From the IMG/VR virus record IMGVR_UViG_3300037882_005071, positions 1 to 47,030 of that record: a stretch of DNA of 47,030 nt. One strand, 5' to 3'. The number at the start of each line of letters is the position of its first letter. Position 1 is the stretch's first letter. Origin of the DNA: a virus. The notes beneath the pieces are model-generated. The model saw nothing but the letters and a program-made list of their open reading frames with translations, was not told the origin of the DNA and made no database searches. Positions 8,552-16,152 of the stretch are shown in pieces. Made by a program: the position numbers and the translations under genes.

Positions 8552-9532
8552 CTAATAAGTTGCCACAAGATTTTGTAGTGATACCCTCACTGCAAATGAA
8601 TTGGTAAATGAATACTCCAACGGTATTGTTGCGTCAAACGTAGTGATACCGTTGATATCTTTTTTATACGTTATGTCAATTAAACTCGGTGGTACCTCGA
8701 TTTTAAGTGCTGGTTTAAGTGCTGAAGTACCAAGCACCGCTGCTTGTGTATTCTCAATAAATATCTGTAAAGCCTGAGCTGTACCAGCCCTAAACAAGGC
8801 GTCAAATGTCGAAGTCTTAACAACACAAGTTATAGATAATTCACCTTCTACGTTTTTAGAATAAATATCAGTGCCTAATTGGCTACCGAGGTCAAAATTA
8901 ACTTCACTGTTATTTTTCATGCTTAACTTAAACGATTTAAGATCTAAGACTGTGCCAGCGTTCAAGCCAACTACAAGAGGGGCAAATTTAGCTATTGGGT
9001 GCTTAGGAAGTAAAATTTTTGTCGGTTCGGTGTAGGCTGGTGTTTGAGAAGATGGAGCATTCTCTGCAAGTCCCAGCATCTTAGTAGACCATTTGACTGC
9101 ATCAGAGCCTTCCTCTGCTGAGATTTCCAGTTCGCTTATAGTTGTTGCCCTGCTACAAAGCCAACCCATTGCTGAATTCTCATAAAAAGCTGTGAATGTT
9201 GGAAGTAAACTCGTTTGGTTAACTGAGAAAACGTGGGTTGTTGCACCAAGTGCCGTGACCGGTGTATCAGTCCCGAAGAAATAAAAGAGAATATCTCCAA
9301 ATGTTTCTGGGTCTAATTTACCTTCCATTCCACCCTCTACCCATTCTTTAGCAATTGTAGTATCAAGCAAAGCTTCTCTGCGGCCAAAAGCTGAATCATC
9401 TTTGAAGAATTCATACTTTTTTTGAAGATCAAAAGATGTATATGGCAGCCATTTTGCTGCTGTAGTTTCTGCGGTGAGACGTACGGCATCTTTTTTTATC
9501 CCGACGTCATCACGTCTTCCGTGAAATGACAT
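8552..9532 (-). CDS. Major tail tube protein
   Basis: A 326-residue protein just upstream of the tail chaperones, where the major tail protein always lies in siphophages. The body has the beta-rich composition of tube subunits with a mid-region ISELEISAEEGSDAVKWSTKMLGL and a C-terminal ATIPLEYSFTNSFAVRVSLQNL, matching the alternation of strands in gpV/TP901-type tubes. The N terminus (MSFHGRRDDVGIKKDAVRLTAE) is typical of proteins that record a tube insertion loop. It would form the hexameric rings of the tail. The family match is by pattern and context. Confidence 0.85.
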   Translation of the reverse strand: MSFHGRRDDVGIKKDAVRLTAETTAAKWLPYTSFDLQKKYEFFKDDSAFGRREALLDTTIAKEWVEGGMEGKLDPETFGDILFYFFGTDTPVTALGATTHVFSVNQTSLLPTFTAFYENSAMGWLCSRATTISELEISAEEGSDAVKWSTKMLGLAENAPSSQTPAYTEPTKILLPKHPIAKFAPLVVGLNAGTVLDLKSFKLSMKNNSEVNFDLGSQLGTDIYSKNVEGELSITCVVKTSTFDALFRAGTAQALQIFIENTQAAVLGTSALKPALKIEVPPSLIDITYKKDINGITTFDATIPLEYSFTNSFAVRVSLQNLVATY

Positions 9533-9562
9533 TTAATTTTGTTTTTGTTAGTTTTTATTTTT

Positions 9563-9709
9563 TTATTTTTTGATGGTATCAGTGAGAATTTTTACAGCAT
9601 TTTCGTAATTTTCTGCAAAAATCGTAACCCCTACGTCTGGGAAGTGAAACTCTATCAATTGAGTTTCTGGTTCTTTTATTTCGATTTCTGTTTTTGTCTC
9701 TTTAGCCAT
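9563..9709 (-). CDS. Small conserved-looking tail-region protein (48 aa)
   Basis: ATG 9709 opens 49 codons including the stop: MAKETKTEIEIKEPETQLIEF, then HFPDVGVTIFAENYENAVKIL, ending DTIKK. It is acidic and mixed alpha/beta in look, and codon composition matches its neighbours. A strong promoter (9721-9749) places its start point about 5 bases before the ATG, which supports a real gene. It is not recognised; it could be a tail tube or chaperone accessory. Confidence 0.7.
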   Translation of the reverse strand: MAKETKTEIEIKEPETQLIEFHFPDVGVTIFAENYENAVKILTDTIKK

Positions 9710-9720
9710 TTTATATTGTC

Positions 9721-9749
9721 ATAGTACCCTATTTACACCGTTATGTCAA
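9721..9749 (-). promoter_or_regulatory. Promoter upstream of the tail genes (TTGACATAACG type)
   Basis: Minus strand TTGACA (9749-9744), 17-bp spacer, TACTAT (9726-9721). The bases after the -35 box read TAACGG as in two other promoters of this genome. It would drive the small protein and the tail operon. Confidence 0.7.
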
Positions 9750-9755
9750 AACTAA

Positions 9756-10205
9756 CTAACTGGTACGGGTCAAAACCTCCTCATTGATCTCGAGGACAAT
9801 ATCTTTATAAAAGTAGGCTGAGTTGTACACCCTACCTTTTGAAAGGGCGGTATAGTTATTAAGATACTCCCATCCGATATTGTCATGGTTTTTTTCTAGG
9901 ACTTCCATTAGTTTCTCCTCTAAATAATAGATATCTTCTTGGGCCTGCTCTGCCCTTTTCTCAGCATTACTTATAATCGATACTACAATATAGTGGGTAC
10001 GCTGATTGGTGACATTATCAAGGATCACTGTTTTTAGATTGTCTCGATAAACATGTATCTCAGTAAGATGACTTATTTCCGATCTATCCTGTTTGTATAT
10101 TAAACCAGCAGACCCCAGCGTTTCAACAGTGCCAAATTCAATTGGCGAGATTAGTGTTGTGATAGTATCAATATATGTAGATGCTTTCGATGCTGTTTGT
10201 GACAT
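9756..10205 (-). CDS. Tail terminator/completion-like protein
   Basis: A 149-residue protein in the slot between the gp10-like neck protein and the tail tube, where tail terminator or completion proteins lie. It begins with a helix (KASTYIDTITTLISPIEFGTV), then strands (HLTEIHVYRDNLKTVILDN, THYIVVSIISNA), a second long helix (AEQAQEDIYYLEEKLMEVLEKN) and a final strand pair, an alpha-beta-beta order like lambda gpU relatives. It starts 2 bases from its upstream neighbour. Identity is mainly from position. Confidence 0.55.
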   Translation of the reverse strand: MSQTASKASTYIDTITTLISPIEFGTVETLGSAGLIYKQDRSEISHLTEIHVYRDNLKTVILDNVTNQRTHYIVVSIISNAEKRAEQAQEDIYYLEEKLMEVLEKNHDNIGWEYLNNYTALSKGRVYNSAYFYKDIVLEINEEVLTRTS

Positions 10206-10207
10206 GA

Positions 10208-10738
10208 TTATTTTGGTTTGAAATTTTTGTATGCTTTTTCTAAAAATGATTTTCGATTTTCTTTTGTGGCCTTAATCGCATCCTGAAAATAGTGGTTGCC
10301 TTTTGTTGCTTTGACTCGCTTCCCAAAAATCACCCACTTTTTATCTTTACTCAGGAGCTTTGCCGGGACCATTCCAACGTTAAATCTCGAAACTGGAGCT
10401 GCTAATATTTTGGCTTTTACTGGTCGTATCTCTTTGTGTCCAGTGTCATTAGCTGGACCATAGTTGAAGTCTGCACCTGCAAACTGAGGGTTGGAGATTA
10501 CTTTGATCGATAACCCCCCATCAGATACTTTTTGGCGCCAACCGTTTTTCAACCAGCCGTTCAGCTTCCAATATTTTGTTCCAGTATAGGTTCGAGATTC
10601 TAGATTTTCTATGCCTCGATCTTCCATGAAAGCTCCAGCGTAGAAGACTGCTTTTTGTGCAACTTCGAGTGGCCACTTTTTATTCAGCCATTTTTTTTGG
10701 AAGTTTGTAGACCCCTCCTCTTCAATTTTCAGTAACAT
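10208..10738 (-). CDS. HK97 gp10-like neck protein
   Basis: A 176-residue basic protein whose features fit the HK97 gp10 / tail-completion family: an N-terminal helical section (NKKWPLEVAQKAVFYAGAFMED), a central SRTYTGTKYWKLNGWLKNGW stretch in the part that is normally structured by glycine and tyrosine, YGPANDTGH..EIRPVKAK beta hairpin resembling the Y..VE.GT motif of the family, and a final helix (FQDAIKATKENRKSFLEKAY). It would sit at the head-tail joint. Neighbour spacing is 2 bases on both sides. Confidence 0.65.
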   Translation of the reverse strand: MLLKIEEEGSTNFQKKWLNKKWPLEVAQKAVFYAGAFMEDRGIENLESRTYTGTKYWKLNGWLKNGWRQKVSDGGLSIKVISNPQFAGADFNYGPANDTGHKEIRPVKAKILAAPVSRFNVGMVPAKLLSKDKKWVIFGKRVKATKGNHYFQDAIKATKENRKSFLEKAYKNFKPK

Positions 10739-10740
10739 TT

Positions 10741-11103
10741 TTAATCGTTCGGGTGTAAAATGGTGATTTCATAGTGAGACTCTATTGGTGAGTTTGGCTT
10801 CCAAATTGACCCATCAACTTTTCGATAAAAATTTTCTTGGATGTCCTGGATTGAAAATGTATTATTTCCGATCTGTAGTTTTTCACCTCTGATAAATTTC
10901 TCAGCATACTTGGCTGGGATCCAAACCGTATGTTCGGTACCTATTCGGATACCACCGATTATTCCATTTGTATCCTGGTAGTAGACCTCTGGTATGAGAA
11001 CTGGTGTTGATGAGTAGCTTGACTCTGATTTGGCTTTATCAACGGCTTTATACCAATTTGCCTGGGTATATTCGAATCTTAATGCTTTGAGTTTAATGGG
11101 CAT
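10741..11103 (-). CDS. Head closure/connector-like protein
   Basis: A 120-residue beta-rich protein (VYYQDTNGIIGGIRIGTEHTVWI, LQIGNNTFSIQDIQENFY) between the zincin-like gene and the gp10-like gene. The size, the strand content and the place in the order match head-tail stopper proteins (SPP1 gp16 / HK97 gp9 type), but no signature residue is diagnostic. Confidence rests on gene order. Confidence 0.5.
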   Translation of the reverse strand: MPIKLKALRFEYTQANWYKAVDKAKSESSYSSTPVLIPEVYYQDTNGIIGGIRIGTEHTVWIPAKYAEKFIRGEKLQIGNNTFSIQDIQENFYRKVDGSIWKPNSPIESHYEITILHPND

Positions 11104-11105
11104 AA

Positions 11106-11627
11106 TTATATGGGTTCAATAATACTCAAAACTGCCTGATCTCCAATTTTCATATCTTTTGCTTTGATTATTACTTCCTGTTCAGCTTCAGCCTCAATCA
11201 TTTGCCTATATTCTATATCTGTACTGTACTTTGATGCGTTTTTATCTAGTCCATGCTGTTTTTTGATATGACCAACTTCGTGACAAATACCTAAAACAAA
11301 ATCAAGATACCTTTTACTATTTAGTAAAATTTTTGATTTTTTAATATTTTCACAATGTGTTCGGGCTATAGTCACAAGATTTTTATCAGTATAGTCTGCA
11401 CTATATGCTCTATCGGGATCGATATAAATAATTCCTGAGCACACTGAGTTATCAGAATGGCAAAAAATTGGGTCATCTGATTTAGCTGATTTATCTATTA
11501 TGATAGTGATATCAAATCGATTATACATATTGATTAAATCACTCACCCCCTTAACAAGCCAAAAGTTACGATCAGACAGTTTTTTAAAATATAATTTTTT
11601 GTATTTCTTGAGTAAAATTAGCTTCAT
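11106..11627 (-). CDS. Zincin-like metalloprotease with HEVGH motif
   Basis: A 173-residue protein with ICHEVGHIKKQH at about residues 118-129 and a downstream helix EAEAEQEVIIKAKD, the pattern of the third metal ligand in ImmA/IrrE-type peptidases (HExxH followed by an E-x-x helix). It has no secretion signal. Finding such a gene between the head-tail connector and the head closure gene is unusual, since prohead maturation is already covered by the protease at 14342-15634. It could process a virion or host protein after delivery, or cleave a repressor; ImmA-like proteins are known to cleave phage repressors. Function is not proven. Confidence 0.6.
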   Translation of the reverse strand: MKLILLKKYKKLYFKKLSDRNFWLVKGVSDLINMYNRFDITIIIDKSAKSDDPIFCHSDNSVCSGIIYIDPDRAYSADYTDKNLVTIARTHCENIKKSKILLNSKRYLDFVLGICHEVGHIKKQHGLDKNASKYSTDIEYRQMIEAEAEQEVIIKAKDMKIGDQAVLSIIEPI

Positions 11628-11631
11628 GTCT

Positions 11632-12309
11632 CTATCCTATACTCATTGGTAACATATCCGAAAAGTCAAAATTCCTTTTCACTTCAAATATCAATTGAGC
11701 TATCTCACCCTCTAGCTCTGCTGGGGTTTTAACTGAGGAACCCTCGCCAAATGTAACTTTGACCTTCCCTATTCCAGCATCGGTGATTGCACCGTACCCA
11801 CCTGTCTCGCTTTGGATCTTGCTCGCATAGCACATTTCTGCTATTTTAGGATACAATACCTTTGCCAAATTATAGTCTGCTGGGACCTCTGCACTGTACC
11901 CATATGTACCAGTTAGTTGTAGGAAGTCAAGGGAGTCTAGACGTCGACTCACAAGCCTTACACCAATGACAACCTTGGTTCCTACTGGGTCCGGGATTGA
12001 ATTCTCAGTATAGAAAAAAGTATAATCCACACCTTCGGTCAGTGTTGTCAGAGAACTAGACCCTTGCCTACCAACCTTAACGACGAGCCCTGTTTTTTGC
12101 CAAGTTCCAACTGGTACGATTCTTGGTGATGATTTGAAAGTATATTCCAGTGTAGTCGCTGGAGTCAAAGCAAATAGAGACCCAAGCTGGGCTTCTATTA
12201 TTGCATTGGTGTCTTCAATAGCACTCTCTAAATAAGTGTCATTGATATCCTCAGCTTGCACACCTGTTTTTGCAAAAAATTTTGATTTTGTTAGAAGATT
12301 GAGAGGCAT
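11632..12309 (-). CDS. Head-tail connector (adaptor) protein
   Basis: A 225-residue protein placed right after capsid-associated small genes. The N-terminal helix bundle (AKTGVQAEDINDTYLESAIEDTNAII), strand-rich centre and C-terminal helix (AELEGEIAQLIFEVKRNF) follow the gp6/gp15-like adaptor fold. These proteins form the ring under the portal. A 7-bp hairpin lies just upstream (12327-12354). The identification is by fold pattern and order. Confidence 0.6.
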   Translation of the reverse strand: MPLNLLTKSKFFAKTGVQAEDINDTYLESAIEDTNAIIEAQLGSLFALTPATTLEYTFKSSPRIVPVGTWQKTGLVVKVGRQGSSSLTTLTEGVDYTFFYTENSIPDPVGTKVVIGVRLVSRRLDSLDFLQLTGTYGYSAEVPADYNLAKVLYPKIAEMCYASKIQSETGGYGAITDAGIGKVKVTFGEGSSVKTPAELEGEIAQLIFEVKRNFDFSDMLPMSIG

Positions 12310-12326
12310 TTGTATATGTATAAATA

Positions 12327-12354
12327 GGCTAGGATCAACGAGTGAAACCTAGCC
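12327..12354. promoter_or_regulatory. Hairpin between capsid and connector genes
   Basis: GGCTAGG (12327-12333) pairs with CCTAGCC (12348-12354) around a 14-base loop, in the only sizeable gap of this operon. There is no T run, so it is more likely an mRNA processing or stability element than a terminator. Confidence 0.5.
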
Positions 12355-12376
12355 CTATAGTTGTAAAGTGTTGTAA

Positions 12377-12709
12377 TTAGTTAAGTCTGAATAACTCGTG
12401 TGTGCAGTCAAGTGTTGCTGCTGTACCACCAGTTTCGGCGACAAAGACTACCCTAACAAATGGGAAACGAGGCTGATAGTCAATCTCATAATTTCCGTTT
12501 TCTGTTAAAACAACATTTGGAGTTCGTTGCTGTACAACTGTAAAGACAGGAGTATCACTCTGTTCAACCCTGACAGTGACATTAGTATTGATTGCTGCGA
12601 CAACTACTCTACAAATTGCAGATGGAGCACCAAGTTGACCAATGTTAAATGATGTACCGTTACCTGGTGCGGTAAGCTGCGCGTTTGGATATCTTGCTAT
12701 AGGAATCAT
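12377..12709 (-). CDS. Small beta-rich protein, possible capsid decoration
   Basis: A 110-residue protein that is nearly all beta-prone (ICRVVVAAINTNVTVRVEQSD, FPFVRVVFVAETGGTAATLDC). It follows the major capsid cluster, and its size and fold resemble capsid decoration or cement proteins. No family is recognised. It begins 2 bases from the preceding gene and is probably co-expressed with it. Confidence 0.5.
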   Translation of the reverse strand: MIPIARYPNAQLTAPGNGTSFNIGQLGAPSAICRVVVAAINTNVTVRVEQSDTPVFTVVQQRTPNVVLTENGNYEIDYQPRFPFVRVVFVAETGGTAATLDCTHELFRLN

Positions 12710-12711
12710 AA

Positions 12712-13023
12712 TTATTTAGTCTCTTTTTTAATTTCTTTGTTGACCACCTGGCCTGCTTTAATAGACTCAGCAATATCGACCGCTGGGACGTCTGGTTTTA
12801 ATTCTAGGGTTGCATCTAAGAAAGTGATACTTGGAAGATATTCCCACTCACCCTTTTTATTTTTTTTACCATTGCTAGAAAAAAACAATAGATCATTGCT
12901 AGAAAAATCAGCAACATTATATTCTTTGTTGACCACCAGTAGTTGGCTTTCTCCCTTGGAGTTTAGGATGGATAGGGAAATATCCCCACCATCTTCTTTT
13001 GGATTTACGATAAATTTAGACAT
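12712..13023 (-). CDS. Unknown protein downstream of the capsid gene (103 aa)
   Basis: A 103-residue protein (MSKFIVNPKEDGGDISLSILN...) with a hydrophilic C-terminal helix (AESIKAGQVVNKEIKKETK) that looks flexible. It could be a capsid-associated or head-tail spacer protein, given its neighbours. Its own promoter puts the start point within a base of the ATG, so a leaderless mRNA is expected. Not recognised. Confidence 0.7.
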   Translation of the reverse strand: MSKFIVNPKEDGGDISLSILNSKGESQLLVVNKEYNVADFSSNDLLFFSSNGKKNKKGEWEYLPSITFLDATLELKPDVPAVDIAESIKAGQVVNKEIKKETK

Positions 13024-13029
13024 GTTATT

Positions 13030-13058
13030 AGTATACTATATATATTAAATTTATGCAA
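13030..13058 (-). promoter_or_regulatory. Promoter for the 13023 gene, abutting its start codon
   Basis: Minus strand TTGCAT (13058-13053), 17-bp spacer, TATACT (13035-13030), then six bases and ATG. Transcription starting the usual 7 bases downstream begins on the start codon. Confidence 0.6.
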
Positions 13059-13060
13059 AT

Positions 13061-14329
13061 CTAGCTTACCGTAAGAGAGAATTTAGCGAACGAATCAGTA
13101 AATATTGCTCTAGCGTCTCGAAGCACGTGATATGTAGTCTGTCTGTTTAGTGATTTACCATTGTCAAGAATGTACTCTTTAAGCTCGCCTGTAGTTACTG
13201 CCAAATAGTGGCTAAGATCGCCAACTAAAACTGAGGTTGCATTTGAGACTGTTGGAATAGTTGACTCAGGTACTACAATAACCCTTACGTCATCAACCAT
13301 TTTCTTTTGAGAATCGATTGAATCGCCATAAGCTTTGTTGATCACTCTGAGTTTCTTGAATTCACCCCATGCTCGTTCATTCATGACCATGATTTTTTTG
13401 ACTACATTTCTTGATCCGACTAGGGAACATGCATCAACAGATGTTAGGTAAGCGTTGCCGTTGAATGCAACTGAAGTTGCAACAGTAAGCATTCCTGATT
13501 CATTTTGACCTGTACCTGGACCAGAGACTGCTTGGTATTCCATTCCAGAATTTAAAGCGATTGCTACAAATCCAAAGATCTGAGACAAAACTGCTGGTGA
13601 TAGCTTAGTTATTGTTCGGAAAGATTGCTCAAGCAGTAATGCGAAATCACGAGGAGTCCATTTTGTTTTCTTGATACCGTTAGTAGCGTCATCAAGGTCG
13701 CCTTGGATGTCAGGAACTGTACCAGTTTCGGTTAGGTAGCCTCCTAGTGAATATTTGTTATAGAATGGCATTTCGTAGTCACCATACGGGATAGTGATTT
13801 TGGAAATCTCTGGAAGAATTTGGCCGATGTTTTCAGCTCTATACATGATCGCTTGAGATACTGTTGTATCTACTGTGTTAGCAACACCTGGGTTTGCGGT
13901 AGAAACTACTGCAGCACGGAATTGCTCACTTGCTTTGCGGTATGCTTTGAATTCCTTAGCCCCTGCTCGGGCTGCTGTGACTGAGTAGTCAACTTGGCAT
14001 CGAGGGTTGTCACCTTGTAATTGATTGTACTCTGCACGGAACTGATGATCAGTATACATGAGTGTATTGATTGCAGCTAAGTGATCACCTTCGCAGATTC
14101 TAAGAATACGGTTGTATTTTTCCAATGTGTCTTGGTTTTCTGCTGCAAGGTCCTTGGTAGCTTTTCGAGTGAAATCTACAAAAGTTTTACTCATTTCAAC
14201 TTGATAGTCTTCAAATCGAATCATATCAAGAGCTCTAAGCTCACTTTCTGTTATTTCCTTGTCTGTGATGTCAGCTTCGGTTACAAAGCGTAAATTTAAT
14301 TTTGGTAGGGTTTCTTTAGTTACGGACAT
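13061..14329 (-). CDS. HK97-fold major capsid protein
   Basis: A 422-residue protein. The first 130 residues are charged and helical (LEKYNRILRICEGDHLAAINTLMY), as expected for a scaffolding delta domain removed by the prohead protease. After this come the HK97 features: the E-loop region YNKYSLGGYLTETGTVPDIQG, the P-domain helix SPAVLSQIFGFVAIALNSGMEYQAV, and a C-terminal A domain with IMVMNERAWGEFKKLR...VIVVPES...VLVGDLSHYLAV. The gene follows the prohead protease and precedes the connectors, the usual order. The call is secure. Confidence 0.92.
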   Translation of the reverse strand: MSVTKETLPKLNLRFVTEADITDKEITESELRALDMIRFEDYQVEMSKTFVDFTRKATKDLAAENQDTLEKYNRILRICEGDHLAAINTLMYTDHQFRAEYNQLQGDNPRCQVDYSVTAARAGAKEFKAYRKASEQFRAAVVSTANPGVANTVDTTVSQAIMYRAENIGQILPEISKITIPYGDYEMPFYNKYSLGGYLTETGTVPDIQGDLDDATNGIKKTKWTPRDFALLLEQSFRTITKLSPAVLSQIFGFVAIALNSGMEYQAVSGPGTGQNESGMLTVATSVAFNGNAYLTSVDACSLVGSRNVVKKIMVMNERAWGEFKKLRVINKAYGDSIDSQKKMVDDVRVIVVPESTIPTVSNATSVLVGDLSHYLAVTTGELKEYILDNGKSLNRQTTYHVLRDARAIFTDSFAKFSLTVS

Positions 14330-14341
14330 TTTTTGTTATTA

Positions 14342-15634
14342 TTAGAATTTTTTATTTTTAATTTTGTGATTTATTCGGTGAAATTCTTTTTCGATTTCAT
14401 CCTCTTCATCATTGACTTGGTCAGCTGCACCCTCACCTTTTTGAGAGATAGGATCAACGGATCGAGTTTTTGGATCGTCTGGTTTGTTCTCTGGTGAATT
14501 TAGGAGTTTGGTTTTGACTTCCAAGTCTTTTTCAAGTTGTGCAATCCTAAGATTTGCTATGTCGAGGTCGTTTGGTTCATCTTCACTGTCTGGTGCTGAT
14601 CGGTTTGTTGTAGTAGATTTTTGTGCAATAAGGAAAACAAGGAGATCTCCCATTTCAGCGTAAACCCATTCAACACCATCTTCTATCTCCCAAGACACTT
14701 TTGAGCCATCTACTGTATAGGTAGCATTGTCAGTTGTAAGAATAGTGACGGTCTCGGTATCAGCCCCGTCTGCATTCTGTTCTTTGACTGTCTTGGTCAC
14801 GACGCCAAGCATCCCATCAGATTGACGCTTCACGCATGCACTAGCATAAGCTCGTTTGCCTGCATTCTTTGCCTCAATATTTTCGATTTCTGGAACCTGC
14901 AATGTTACTAGTGAAGTCTCATCAAGCACAAGCTCGGTATCCCCTACTCGGACCGTGTAGACTGACTGGTCATTGATAGTTTCCACCTTATCGATTTTGA
15001 TTTCTTGGATAATTCGAACTGTATCCTCAGCTTTGTATTTTGACATTTTTTGATTTTCAGTTTCTGTGTTTATATGTTTTGATCTCACATTCAAGAAATA
15101 ACTTGAATCCTGCCCTGGCTTTGTTTTAAGAAGTGAGAAAAAGTTAAGTCTCCATTTTGGGAATTCAACTCGGATTAGGTCACCTTTACCGTTTTTATAT
15201 TCCACTATTTCTAGTGGAGTAAAATCTACGGAACCCCATCGGACTTGACCTCTGTCGACGTCATCCCAAAGGCTTGGGATATCCTCTTTTGGGAGAGATT
15301 GATTTTCCCTTGTATATTCTTTGGCATTTTTTGGCACCCTTACGTCTACGCAAAGTGCTTGGACTTCTACCTCCTCACCACCAGCAAGACGCATTTTTAT
15401 AGTCTCGATCTTGTCATTCTCCATCGTTGCCTCGGTCGCAATGCGGTTATGCATGAAATCAACCGGTGTAGAGGCAATAGGAGATACACACCCAGTTGGG
15501 TGTATTACAGAGTCGTACGAGTCAGTGATGTCAGTTACCAGGGCAACCCTAATGACTTTGTCACCTCGGTCCTCTCGGACGTTAACCACTCTTATATTGA
15601 CAATTGTATCGTCGTATTTTTGGTTTTCTGCCAT
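14342..15634 (-). CDS. Prohead protease with C-terminal scaffold-like extension
   Basis: A 430-residue protein. Residues about 10-180 are the serine-protease core: PVDFMHNR supplies the catalytic His, WGSVDFTPLEI the catalytic Ser with its following strand, and WRLNFFSLL..KPG the last conserved strand. The rest (about 190-430) is mixed, ending in an acidic/helical tail with LRIAQLEKDLEVKTKLLNS that looks like scaffold. Fusion of protease and scaffold is known in several phages. The protease cleaves the capsid N terminus during maturation. The start codon follows an A-rich leader with no Shine-Dalgarno, 40 bases after the promoter at 15681-15709. Confidence 0.85.
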   Translation of the reverse strand: MAENQKYDDTIVNIRVVNVREDRGDKVIRVALVTDITDSYDSVIHPTGCVSPIASTPVDFMHNRIATEATMENDKIETIKMRLAGGEEVEVQALCVDVRVPKNAKEYTRENQSLPKEDIPSLWDDVDRGQVRWGSVDFTPLEIVEYKNGKGDLIRVEFPKWRLNFFSLLKTKPGQDSSYFLNVRSKHINTETENQKMSKYKAEDTVRIIQEIKIDKVETINDQSVYTVRVGDTELVLDETSLVTLQVPEIENIEAKNAGKRAYASACVKRQSDGMLGVVTKTVKEQNADGADTETVTILTTDNATYTVDGSKVSWEIEDGVEWVYAEMGDLLVFLIAQKSTTTNRSAPDSEDEPNDLDIANLRIAQLEKDLEVKTKLLNSPENKPDDPKTRSVDPISQKGEGAADQVNDEEDEIEKEFHRINHKIKNKKF

Positions 15635-15680
15635 TTTTTATTTTTGTTTCTGTTTTTTATTGACAGAAATATTTACAAGT

Positions 15681-15709
15681 ATCTTACTTTATTTGCACCG
15701 TTATGTCAA
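15681..15709 (-). promoter_or_regulatory. Promoter of the protease-capsid operon (TTGACATAACG type)
   Basis: Minus strand TTGACA (15709-15704), 17-bp spacer, TAAGAT (15686-15681). The -35 context TTGACATAACGGTG is shared almost exactly with the promoter at 9721-9749. Confidence 0.75.
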
Positions 15710-15720
15710 AACTATCACCT

Positions 15721-15861
15721 ATGTCTATGCTCAGTAAAATATTCCATAATATAAAACTTTCAGATAAATACCATAAACTGCAGAGGACCCGAGCCATGAA
15801 TATTGCTGGCCGGAAGGTCAACCCTAAGAAATTATTAGAAGAGTTCTTGGATTCATCGTGA
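15721..15861 (+). CDS. Doubtful small plus-strand ORF (46 aa)
   Basis: From ATG 15721 the frame reads MSMLSKIFHNIKLSDKYHKL and ends LLEEFLDSS at TGA 15859-15861. It has a plausible basic/helical composition and fills an otherwise empty gap, but has no visible promoter or Shine-Dalgarno, and an alternative ATG at 15703 lies within the opposing promoter. It may be chance. Confidence 0.3.
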   Translation: MSMLSKIFHNIKLSDKYHKLQRTRAMNIAGRKVNPKKLLEEFLDSS

Positions 15862-15878
15862 GAATAGTGATTTGGATG

Positions 15879-15919
15879 GTAGAAATACTGATATTATACT
15901 GTAATATTTATATTTCTAC
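15879..15919. repeat. Long imperfect palindrome
   Basis: GTAGAAATA (15879-15887) pairs with TATTTCTAC (15911-15919), with a second nested pair ATATTA / TAATAT inside. A 41-base element like this can be a regulatory operator, a cruciform or the stem of a terminator for the small plus ORF upstream. No other copy was seen. Confidence 0.5.
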
Positions 15920-15940
15920 TTTCGTAGATACCAAAAAATA

Positions 15941-15958
15941 CCCTCCAATTTAGGAGGG
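15941..15958 (-). terminator. Terminator-like hairpin on the minus strand
   Basis: CCCTCC-AATTTA-GGAGGG stem. On the minus strand the stem is followed by TATTTTTTGG, and on the plus strand by a weaker ATAATTATTTTT, so it may stop both directions. Confidence 0.5.
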
Positions 15959-15980
15959 ATAATTATTTTTAAGGTGAATT

Positions 15981-16085
15981 TTATTTCGCAATTTCTGGTT
16001 TTATTTTTTTAGCTAATGTATCTTGTAAGGTAGTCTGATATAATAATTTTATTTGATGAGTATATAACCATAGTGACTGAAACAT
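15981..16085 (-). CDS. Possible 34-aa minus-strand ORF
   Basis: ATG 16085 reads MFQSLWLYTHQIKLLYQTTL and ends KKIKPEIAK. A G7 run lies 6-12 bases before the ATG and could serve as a ribosome site, and a hairpin terminator follows at 15941-15958. No recognisable family; low confidence because it is so short. Confidence 0.35.
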   Translation of the reverse strand: MFQSLWLYTHQIKLLYQTTLQDTLAKKIKPEIAK

Positions 16086-16115
16086 AACTTACCCCCCCAT
16101 TTTGTCAATCCAAAA

Positions 16116-16144
16116 TTGCACAAAATAAAAAGTCGAGATATACT
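16116..16144 (+). promoter_or_regulatory. Strong promoter for the plus-strand gene in the virion block
   Basis: TTGCAC (16116-16121), exactly 17 bp, TATACT (16139-16144), followed after eight bases by ATG 16153. This predicts a leaderless or near-leaderless mRNA. Confidence 0.75.
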
Positions 16145-16152
16145 GCCATTAT

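Noticed and set aside
11632-12309. A terminator at 12327-12354 between capsid-associated and connector genes
   Set aside because: The hairpin lacks a T tract on either strand and downstream genes show no separate promoter with confidence, so it is listed only as a hairpin.
15245-15754. Long plus-strand frames opposite the protease gene (up to 169 codons)
   Set aside because: They are antisense to the prohead protease, whose catalytic motifs are clear; composition (many Cys, Phe, Tyr) is that of a reverse frame.
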